From CAIVAT01 sp964628215 (GTDB lineage Bacteria; Bacteroidota; Bacteroidia; Bacteroidales; FEN-979), in contig CAZVNF010000111.1 of assembly GCA_964628215.1 (NCBI GenBank), positions 1-13,338 on the forward strand: DNA of 13,338 bases, written 5' to 3'. Under the pieces are notes generated by a model. The model was given only the letters and a program-made list of their open reading frames with translations. It had not been told where the DNA came from and ran no database searches. The translations under genes and the position numbers were made by a program. Position 1 is the stretch's first letter; every line of letters starts with the position of its first letter. Shown piece by piece: positions 7,649-13,338 of the stretch.

Positions 7649-8056
7649 ATGACGCAGAAGTATATTAATGACCTTGCATACAGGATTGTTGGCTGTGCTA
7701 TTGAAGTTCACAGGCATGTCGGGCCAGGATTACTTGAATCAATATACCATGCATGCCTTCTTGAAGAAATCAGAGGGTGTGGGTTAAGTGTGTGTTCCCA
7801 ACTTTATCTCCCGGTAATTTACAAGGGAAAAGACCTGGGGGGAAAATTAAAACTGGATTTATTGGTTGAAAACCTGATTATTGTGGAACTGAAAGCAGTT
7901 GAAGCAATGATCCCCCTGTACCAGGCACAGTTATTATCATACCTTAAATTAACCGAAAAACCCAAAGGCCTGCTGATAAATTTTAACTGTGTAAACATCG
8001 TCAAGGCAATGGTACCAATGGTCACTGAAGCATTTTCAAAGCTGCCAATATCTTAG
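7649..8056 (+). CDS. GxxExxY protein, PD-(D/E)XK nuclease-like
   Basis: A 135-residue protein of the GxxExxY family, which is normally about this size. The name-giving motif is G27-L-L-E30-S-I-Y33, preceded by IVGCAIEVHRHVGPG. A PD-(D/E)XK-type signature follows: Asp70 in KLKLDLLVE, then Glu80-Leu-Lys82 in IVELKAV, and Gln92 in YQAQLLSYL; Glu30 may also be part of the site. The end (GLLINFN, about 107-113) is typical of the family. The fold suggests a metal-dependent nuclease, but no substrate or role is established. The ATG at 7649 has an A-rich leader (AAAAAGATAATATA). The last sense codon (TCT) and the stop TAG lie in the right repeat arm. No promoter element is obvious, so it may be read from radC. 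The host range and copy number of the family suggest it travels, which the flanking repeats support. Confidence 0.88.
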   Translation: MTQKYINDLAYRIVGCAIEVHRHVGPGLLESIYHACLLEEIRGCGLSVCSQLYLPVIYKGKDLGGKLKLDLLVENLIIVELKAVEAMIPLYQAQLLSYLKLTEKPKGLLINFNCVNIVKAMVPMVTEAFSKLPIS

Positions 8057-8085
8057 TGTATCTCAGTGCCCTTAGTGCCTTAGTG
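8051..8085 (-). repeat. Right 35-bp inverted repeat arm, carrying stop codons for both convergent genes
   Basis: The reverse complement of the left arm with two mismatches (the third heptamer here reads CACTGAG). On the + strand it contains TAG at 8054-8056, the GxxExxY stop. On the - strand it contains the codons CCA CTA AGG CAC TAA that end the polysaccharide deacetylase gene (stop at 8074-8072). The two coding ends are 15 bases apart. Confidence 0.92.
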
Positions 8086-8689
8086 GTTTAAAACTGTAGC
8101 CCAACTTCTTGAAATGCTCCAAAAACTCTGGCAACGCGTACCTGACGTTTGCCAGAGATTTAAGGCTGTCATGAAATACAACCACAGAACCACTGCAGGT
8201 ATTGTCTATAGCGTTTTTCAGGCACTGTTCAGGTGTGGTATTCCGGTGAAAATCATTGGTGAGCACCGACCACAGAATGAACCGAAAATCCTTTCGGAGG
8301 AGAAAGTACTGTGAAGGGGTGAATCGTCCGTAGGGCGGCCTGAACAGCCTGGTATCGAAATAGTCCCGGCAGCGGTAAACATCCTCGATGTAGGCGCCCG
8401 GCGGAGTATGCCAACCGTTTAAATGATGAAAAGTGTGATTTCCGACTGCATGACCGTTCTGCCTGATTTTTTCAAAAATACCCGGGTATTTCCGCACATT
8501 GTCGCCTACCACAAAAAACGTAGCCAGCACCTGATATTTCTCAAGGATTTCAAGTATTTCAGGAGTTGCCTCAGGGATTGGACCATCATCGAATGTGAGA
8601 TAAATCACCTTCTCCCGGGTTGGCAAGTCACAAACCAGGTATTCAGGGCTAAACCATTTTAAAAAGAAAGGCGGCTTTACAGCGCTCAT
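8072..8689 (-). CDS. Polysaccharide deacetylase family protein (NodB homology, CE4-like)
   Basis: A 205-residue metal-dependent deacetylase-like protein. NodB motifs in order: TFDDGP (Asp34, Asp35), the metal-binding H-T-x-x-H motif in GNHTFHH (His85, His89), RPPYGR (from Arg117) and VVFHDS (His173). Motif 4 is divergent (ILWSVLTNDF instead of a D-x-x-D-W type). CE4 enzymes remove N- or O-acetyl groups from glycans such as peptidoglycan, chitin or exopolysaccharide; the substrate here is unknown. No signal peptide or membrane helix is evident, so the site of action is uncertain. The ATG at 8689 starts 5 bases after the stop of the DUF2723 gene; a GTG directly before it (8692) is possible. The last four residues (PLRH) and the stop come from the inverted-repeat cassette, although the fold itself looks complete. 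Confidence 0.9.
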   Translation of the reverse strand: MSAVKPPFFLKWFSPEYLVCDLPTREKVIYLTFDDGPIPEATPEILEILEKYQVLATFFVVGDNVRKYPGIFEKIRQNGHAVGNHTFHHLNGWHTPPGAYIEDVYRCRDYFDTRLFRPPYGRFTPSQYFLLRKDFRFILWSVLTNDFHRNTTPEQCLKNAIDNTCSGSVVVFHDSLKSLANVRYALPEFLEHFKKLGYSFKPLRH

Positions 8690-8694
8690 CACGA

Positions 8695-11600
8695 TCAGGG
8701 GGTATACACCTTTTCAACGTAGAGATCGTAGTATTTTTTGAGGGTTGCTTCCGTTTCTGCTGCCAGTTTTTCCTGTCCCGCCTCTTTTACAACCGCATTG
8801 AGCCGCTGCATCGTGAATACTCCTTCCTGAATGGTCATATCCATGGGTTTAAGGTCTTTATCAGGAAAAGAGAAGAAATAGGCCAAATCCTCCGTGACAT
8901 TCCGGGTGAGCTTCACAGCAATTGCGTTTGCTTTGGCTGTTTCACCGGTCTTGTAATAAGCGCTGATGAGCGGTACCGTAAAGAAATCATACCCCGCAGC
9001 AATCTCCGGCATTTCCCCGAAACAACGATCAAGCACTTTTTTTGCTGAATCAAGTTTCCCTTCCCGGACAAGTGCATCTGCCAGGCGGCCATACAGGCTG
9101 CGCATGTTCATCACCATCCTTGCATTGGCTTCATCAATATACACCCCGGGATCTTTCATGTTCCCATATTTAAACCTGTTCATCAGGTTATCATACATCA
9201 CATCGGTGTTAACTTCTCCAATTTGTCCTTCAATGGGGTTTGCCTGAACCGGCAACAACCTGTAGGCAAGTCCTTCGAGATGGAAATACTTCTCTAGCCC
9301 GATGTAGGTATCGGCCCCTGTGGTCATAACAAAATAGACCGGGCGTTTCCAGTCGTTGGTGGCCAGCAGGTCCATGATCATCAGGTTAGCCTTTTCAAGG
9401 CCCTGGGCTTTGATCTCCCAGCGGATGGTATCGAGGCGACGGGCCATTGCCGGCGATACATTCCCGGCTTTCACAAACGCGGCTGAGTCGTAGGTAACCA
9501 TGAATTTTTTTGTAGGGAAATAATCGATCATGCCTATCTGCGAGGTATTCATTTTCAATTTACTATCGTCCTCAGCAAGAATGCCAAACAGGGCCTTCAC
9601 ATCCACATAAGTATCTTTAAGCCCTTCGTCTTCAATCAGGTATGTTACATCATGATTTCCCTGCCTGTACTTATCCCGGGTAAGGGAAAACGGCACCGGA
9701 TCGGAATCATAGGCTTTTCGTTTCATCTGGTCGATGTACCATTCGGTATTCAACAGGCTCAGGTTCACCACCCGGACATCGGTTCTGATGCCCTCCACCT
9801 CCTGGGCATACCACAGGGGGAATGTGTCATTATCCCCGTTTGTAAATAGAATTGCATCGGGGGCGCATGAATTTAGATAGTTTTCGGCAATGGCGAGTGC
9901 GGTATACCTGTTGGAACGGTCGTGATCATCCCATCCCTGCTGAGCCATAAGAGACACAACACCGAGGCCGAAAACGACGGCAAGTATCTGAGCGCCATAC
10001 GTCCCGAGTATTTTCCGGAACCAATCCACCATCTGTGGAACAGCGAGCCCGATCCATATGGCAAAAGCATAAAAGGACCCGGCAAAAGAGTAGTCGCGCT
10101 CACGCGGCTGGGGGGAGTGGGAATTGAGATAGAGCACGATAGCGATTCCCGTCATGACAAAGAGCAGAAAAATCACCCAGGCACTCTGCTTATCATTTTT
10201 GAGCGTAAAGTAAATACCTATCAATCCGAGTATCAGCGGAAGGAAATAAAAGCTGTTATCGCCCTTGCTTTTCCTGCTTTCAGGGATATCCTGGGGCCCA
10301 AGTCTCATTTTATCGATGAATTTTATCCCGCTTTTCCAGTTTCCATCAAGTTTATTGCCCATGCCCTGCACATCATTCTGCTTACCTGCAAAATTCCACA
10401 TAAAATAACGGTAGTACATATGCACCAGCTGGTAGTTCCAGAAAAAAGCAAGGTTTTCTGAAAACAAAGGCACATTGACAGTTTCAATTTTATCACCACT
10501 TTGCAGTTCCACCGGCCTGCCGGTAACATGCCCCCAGCGGATATATTCGTTTTCAAAGCGGGGTTCCGACTGATCCCACATCCTCGGAAAGATTGTGGTA
10601 AACCGGGGGTCGTAAACCGGGACCACCTTTTCGCGCTTGTCGGTAACAATGTATTTGCCAGATTTGACATCTTTGGCATACACCGGGTTCCCATCGGTGC
10701 GGTCAATCACAGGGGCATTGTAGTATTGCCCTTTCACCAGAGGCCAGTCACCATATTGTTCACGGTTAAGGTAAGCCAGCAGGTACATCGCATTCTCGGG
10801 ATTATTCTCATCAATCGGGGTGTCGGCATTGCTCCTGATCACCAGGAGCAGAAAGGAAGAGTAACCCACCACGATAAAGGTAATTCCGAGAATGATCGCA
10901 TTCCACACAGGTTTGCCCACTTTGGTTGTGTAATAAAGGCCCCAGATGATCAAACCAATCAGCAGTGCGAAATAGATGATCGTTCCGGAATTGAAAGGCA
11001 GACCGATCGTGTTGATAAAGAAAAGTTCGGACAATCCTGCCAGTTTGATGATCCAGGGAATGATCAGGTACATCACCACCGCAAGAATAAAGACCGAAAG
11101 GATTGAAGTGACAGCCATTCCGGTCCAGTCACGCTTTGGAAACTTTTTAAAATAATAGACAAACGTGATGGCCGGGATCGCCAGCAGGTTGAGCAGGTGA
11201 ACTCCGATAGACAGCCCCATCAGATACGCGATGAGGATAAGCCAGCGGTAGGCATGTTTTTCGTCGGCATGTTCCTCCCATTTAAAAATCGCCCAGACAA
11301 CAATGGCGGTGAAAAACGACGACATGGCATATACTTCGCCTTCGACGGCTGAAAACCAGAAAGAATCGGTAAAGGTATAAGCGAGCGATCCAACCAAACC
11401 TGCCCCCATGATGGTGTACATTTTGTCATTGGTCAATTCACCCTGTTTCAGTACGATTTTTTTCGCAATCATGGTGATGGTCCAGAAGAGGAACAGGATT
11501 GTGAATCCGCTGGAGAGGGCCGACATGGAGTTTACCATCCGTGCAACATGGGTAAGGTCGCCGAATGCGAAGAGAGAAAAGAACCTGCCAATCAGCTGAA

Positions 11601-11769
11601 ACAACGGGGCTCCCGGGGGATGGCCCACTTCAAGTTTAAATGCCGTGGAAATATATTCCCCGCAATCCCAGAAACTCATGGTAGGTTCGGAGGTGATGAT
11701 ATATACCGCAGATGCAATGGCAAACACAATCCAGCCAAGGATGTTGTTGATCTTTTTATACTTGTTCAT
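8695..11769 (-). CDS. DUF2723 family GT-C-like membrane protein
   Basis: A 1024-residue protein of the DUF2723 family, common in Bacteroidota and, as I recall it, now classed among membrane glycosyltransferases of the GT-C kind (GT117). The N-terminal signature is complete: ITSEPTMSFWDCGEYISTAF (Asp35, Glu38) and VGHPPGAP (His50), as expected for the catalytic loop after helix 1. Roughly ten to twelve hydrophobic helices lie in the first 620 residues, including two after a large soluble insert. RERDYSFAGSFYAFAIW (about 557-573) and LFTNGDNDTFPLWY (about 641-654) are further family blocks. About 885-950 looks like TPR-type helical pairs. The ATG at 11769 (MNKYKKINN) was chosen because a longer reading would run through the promoter and over the divergent gene. 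Inferred role: transferring a sugar from a lipid carrier to an exported protein or glycan, in one unit with the deacetylase. Confidence 0.9.
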   Translation of the reverse strand: MNKYKKINNILGWIVFAIASAVYIITSEPTMSFWDCGEYISTAFKLEVGHPPGAPLFQLIGRFFSLFAFGDLTHVARMVNSMSALSSGFTILFLFWTITMIAKKIVLKQGELTNDKMYTIMGAGLVGSLAYTFTDSFWFSAVEGEVYAMSSFFTAIVVWAIFKWEEHADEKHAYRWLILIAYLMGLSIGVHLLNLLAIPAITFVYYFKKFPKRDWTGMAVTSILSVFILAVVMYLIIPWIIKLAGLSELFFINTIGLPFNSGTIIYFALLIGLIIWGLYYTTKVGKPVWNAIILGITFIVVGYSSFLLLVIRSNADTPIDENNPENAMYLLAYLNREQYGDWPLVKGQYYNAPVIDRTDGNPVYAKDVKSGKYIVTDKREKVVPVYDPRFTTIFPRMWDQSEPRFENEYIRWGHVTGRPVELQSGDKIETVNVPLFSENLAFFWNYQLVHMYYRYFMWNFAGKQNDVQGMGNKLDGNWKSGIKFIDKMRLGPQDIPESRKSKGDNSFYFLPLILGLIGIYFTLKNDKQSAWVIFLLFVMTGIAIVLYLNSHSPQPRERDYSFAGSFYAFAIWIGLAVPQMVDWFRKILGTYGAQILAVVFGLGVVSLMAQQGWDDHDRSNRYTALAIAENYLNSCAPDAILFTNGDNDTFPLWYAQEVEGIRTDVRVVNLSLLNTEWYIDQMKRKAYDSDPVPFSLTRDKYRQGNHDVTYLIEDEGLKDTYVDVKALFGILAEDDSKLKMNTSQIGMIDYFPTKKFMVTYDSAAFVKAGNVSPAMARRLDTIRWEIKAQGLEKANLMIMDLLATNDWKRPVYFVMTTGADTYIGLEKYFHLEGLAYRLLPVQANPIEGQIGEVNTDVMYDNLMNRFKYGNMKDPGVYIDEANARMVMNMRSLYGRLADALVREGKLDSAKKVLDRCFGEMPEIAAGYDFFTVPLISAYYKTGETAKANAIAVKLTRNVTEDLAYFFSFPDKDLKPMDMTIQEGVFTMQRLNAVVKEAGQEKLAAETEATLKKYYDLYVEKVYTP

Positions 11770-11790
11770 GGAGCATAGCTTAAAGGGAGG

Positions 11791-11798
11791 CAAAGGTA
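11791..11798 (-). promoter_or_regulatory. -7 element TACCTTTG of the DUF2723 operon
   Basis: Read on the - strand this is TACCTTTG, an exact TAnnTTTG match 21 bases before the ATG, predicting a leader of about 18 bases. No good TTTG is found about 20 bases further upstream, so the -33 element is weak or absent. Confidence 0.5.
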
Positions 11799-11819
11799 GG
11801 AAAAATAGCAACATTTTTG

Positions 11820-11827
11820 TATTTTTG
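11820..11827 (+). promoter_or_regulatory. -7 element TATTTTTG of the gpmA operon
   Basis: An exact TAnnTTTG match on the + strand, 23 bases before the gpmA ATG. It is divergent from the DUF2723 -7 element and separated from it by 21 bases, so the two polymerase sites would overlap. No clear -33 TTTG is seen. Confidence 0.5.
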
Positions 11828-11850
11828 CCCGGTATTGTAAAACTGCTCTT

Positions 11851-12597
11851 ATGAACAAACTCGTATTGATACGCCATGGTGAAAGCACCTGGAACAAAGA
11901 AAACCGTTTTACCGGATGGACGGATGTTGAATTATCTGAACGCGGGATCCGTGAAGCCATTGAAGCCGGCCAGGTCCTGAAAAAAGAGGGTTTCGAATTT
12001 AAGGTGGCCTACACCAGCTACCTGACCCGCGCCCTCCGCACCTTGTGGCTGGTGCTGGAGCAGATGGACCTCCAGTGGATTCCGGTTGAAAAAAGCTGGC
12101 GGCTGAATGAGAAGCATTATGGGGTGCTGCAGGGGCTGAACAAATCGGAGATGGCTGAAAAATATGGTGACGAACAGGTGCTGATCTGGCGCAGGAGTTA
12201 TGATGTGCGCCCGCCCGCCCTTGACATGGACGACCCCCGGCATCCCCGTTTCGATCATCGTTACCGCGACCTTGACCCGAAAGACATTCCGGGAACTGAG
12301 GCATTAAAGGACACCGTGGAGCGCATCGTGCCTTACTGGAAAGAGGTAATGGAACCCGCACTCCTGAAACACAAACAGGTTGTAGTAGCCGCTCATGGCA
12401 ACAGTCTTCGCGGCATCCTTAAATATTTAAAGAACATTTCCGACGGGGAAATTGTAGGAATAAACCTACCGACCGGGATTCCATATGTGTTTGAATTTGA
12501 TGACCAGATGAACCTGCAGAAGGATTATTTTCTCGGCGATCCGGATGTTATTAAAAAACTGATGGACGAGGTTGCCAACCAGGGGAAGAAAAAATAA
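11851..12597 (+). CDS. gpmA: 2,3-bisphosphoglycerate-dependent phosphoglycerate mutase
   Basis: A 248-residue cytoplasmic glycolytic enzyme interconverting 3- and 2-phosphoglycerate through a phosphohistidine. The histidine phosphatase superfamily motif RHGES has the phosphorylated residue His9, and the second catalytic histidine is His182 in AAHGNSLRG. Glu87 lies in RLNEKHYGVLQGLNK, the segment that marks the cofactor-dependent mutase. NRFTGWTDVELSERG (about 19-33) is also characteristic, and the length matches E. coli GpmA. The C-terminal tail is lysine-rich (NQGKKK). The ATG at 11851 is 23 bases after a -7 element. The next gene starts after a single base, so the two are surely cotranscribed. 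Confidence 0.97.
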   Translation: MNKLVLIRHGESTWNKENRFTGWTDVELSERGIREAIEAGQVLKKEGFEFKVAYTSYLTRALRTLWLVLEQMDLQWIPVEKSWRLNEKHYGVLQGLNKSEMAEKYGDEQVLIWRRSYDVRPPALDMDDPRHPRFDHRYRDLDPKDIPGTEALKDTVERIVPYWKEVMEPALLKHKQVVVAAHGNSLRGILKYLKNISDGEIVGINLPTGIPYVFEFDDQMNLQKDYFLGDPDVIKKLMDEVANQGKKK

Positions 12598-12598
12598 C

Positions 12599-13315
12599 AT
12601 GGCAAAACGGTGGGTAATCCCCGACATACATGGCTGCGTAAATACCGTCACATCCCTGGTCACTGACCTGATCAGGCCCATGCGTTCGGATGAGATCTAC
12701 TTTTTAGGGGATTACGTTGACCGTGGCCCCAGTTCGAAGGGGGTGATTGATTTTATCCGGTCGTTGGAGAAGAGCGGGTACAATGTAACCGCCCTCAAAG
12801 GAAATCACGAGGATTTCATGGTGGAGTTGTACGACGCCGAGATGAAATCAAAGAATTCATGGTGGCGTGGCTTCGGCAATAAAAAACACAAAGCCTGGCT
12901 TGAAATCGGGGGAAAACCTACCTTAAACAGCTTCGGGGTTCAGCATATCCGCGACATCCCTGCTGATTACATTGACTGGATGCGCAACCTGCCACACTAC
13001 ATTGAACTGGACAAGTTCGTGCTTGTCCATGCCGGGTTGAATTTCAAGAACGAAAACCCATATGAAGATATCCAATCGATGCTCTGGTTGCGTGAATACG
13101 AGATCAAACCTGAAAAAATCGGCGGAAGACGCATCATTCACGGGCATGTGCCGGTAAATATGGAACTGATTGTGCAATCGATCAAAAACAACTTTTACAA
13201 ATTCATCGATCTCGACAACGGGCCTTATATTTCAGGTAAAGACGGATTCGGAAACCTGGTAGCGCTTGAACTGGGAAGCATGGAGATGGTGATACAGTAT
13301 AATATGGACGTATGA
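12599..13315 (+). CDS. PPP-type metallophosphoesterase (Ser/Thr phosphatase-like)
   Basis: A 238-residue calcineurin-type phosphoesterase with the full dimetal set in order: D9-I-H11-G, GDYVDRG (Asp38, Asp41, Arg42), GNHE (Asn69, His70, Glu71), VHAGLNF (His144) and HGHVP (His181, His183). The GDYVDRG and MLWLRE segments resemble bacterial protein serine/threonine phosphatases (PrpA/PrpB-like) more than ApaH, but a diadenosine tetraphosphate hydrolase role cannot be excluded. It is cytoplasmic, with no signal or membrane segment. The ATG at 12599 follows the gpmA stop by 1 base, which fixes the start and suggests translational coupling; an upstream in-frame start would overlap gpmA. The stop codon TGA runs into an 8-bp tandem repeat. 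Confidence 0.9.
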   Translation: MAKRWVIPDIHGCVNTVTSLVTDLIRPMRSDEIYFLGDYVDRGPSSKGVIDFIRSLEKSGYNVTALKGNHEDFMVELYDAEMKSKNSWWRGFGNKKHKAWLEIGGKPTLNSFGVQHIRDIPADYIDWMRNLPHYIELDKFVLVHAGLNFKNENPYEDIQSMLWLREYEIKPEKIGGRRIIHGHVPVNMELIVQSIKNNFYKFIDLDNGPYISGKDGFGNLVALELGSMEMVIQYNMDV

Positions 13316-13338
13316 GGTAGCGAGGTAGCGAGGTAGCG
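13314..13338. repeat. Tandem repeat, 8-bp unit GAGGTAGC, at least 3 copies, cut by the window end
   Basis: Three perfect copies at 13314-13321, 13322-13329 and 13330-13337 plus the first base of a fourth. The first copy begins on the last two bases of the phosphatase stop codon. The full length of the array is not visible. Confidence 0.85.

Larger units (their letters stand above)
7600..8085. mobile_element. Putative 486-bp mobile cassette: GxxExxY gene within 35-bp inverted repeats
   Basis: Terminal inverted repeats at 7600-7634 and 8051-8085 enclose a single small gene. The arms match at 33 of 35 positions. The cassette sits exactly between two intact convergent genes, radC (ending 7588) and a polysaccharide deacetylase (ending within the right arm). 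No transposase is encoded, and no clear target-site duplication is seen outside the arms (GAGTATAGAAAAA on the left, GTTTAAAACTGTAG on the right). If mobile, it would need a trans-acting enzyme or spread by recombination at the repeats; the encoded nuclease-like protein may itself take part. Mobility is inference. Confidence 0.55.

Noticed and set aside
7588..8100. Target-site duplication flanking the GxxExxY cassette
   Set aside because: The bases outside the arms, GAGTATAGAAAAA on the left and GTTTAAAACTGTAG on the right, share no convincing direct repeat.
9922..11106. Two open frames on the + strand (179 and 201 codons) opposite the DUF2723 gene
   Set aside because: They lie fully within the clear - strand gene, their proteins are low in recognisable motifs and rich in His, Arg and Pro, and no promoter or leader supports them.

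Overview
The window looks like a piece of a Bacteroidota chromosome. The evidence is a C-terminal type IX secretion (T9SS) sorting domain on the first protein, several TAnnTTTG-type -7 promoter elements, A-rich leaders instead of strong Shine-Dalgarno sites, and families typical of the phylum (BatA N-terminal domain protein, DUF2723 membrane protein, MORN_2 lipoprotein). Nothing fixes the genus. Most of the window is ordinary housekeeping and cell-envelope DNA, packed at high density, and no stretch over 300 bases lacks a gene.

Region 1 (1-3230, + strand) is a closely spaced run of four envelope genes: the 3' end of a T9SS-exported HAF-repeat/ASH-domain protein, an exported class I glutamine amidotransferase-like hydrolase (peptidase C26), a MarC-family membrane protein, and a MORN-repeat lipoprotein that overlaps marC by 4 bases. 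Region 2 (3231-4750) is a monocistronic glutamate dehydrogenase gene, with a good Bacteroidota promoter in front and a strong intrinsic terminator behind. Region 3 (4750-7588) holds a BatA/VWA membrane protein, whose -7 element begins at the last base of that terminator and lies 3 bases from its ATG (a probable leaderless mRNA), followed by radC.

Region 4 (7600-8085) is the most interesting part. It is a compact 486-bp cassette with one small gene, a GxxExxY-family protein with a PD-(D/E)XK-like nuclease signature, enclosed by 35-bp inverted repeats that match at 33 of 35 positions. Each arm is built from four CACTAAG-like heptamers. The right arm supplies the stop codon of the GxxExxY gene on one strand and the last codons and stop codon of the convergent polysaccharide deacetylase gene on the other. 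This looks like a small mobile or mobilised element sitting between two intact genes.

Region 5 (8072-11769, - strand) is a two-gene unit of a large DUF2723 (GT-C-like) membrane protein and a NodB-type polysaccharide deacetylase, probably acting on envelope glycans or glycoproteins. Region 6 (11851-13315, + strand) is divergent from it and encodes phosphoglycerate mutase and, 1 base later, a PPP-type metallophosphoesterase. An 8-bp tandem repeat starts at the last stop codon and runs off the window end.
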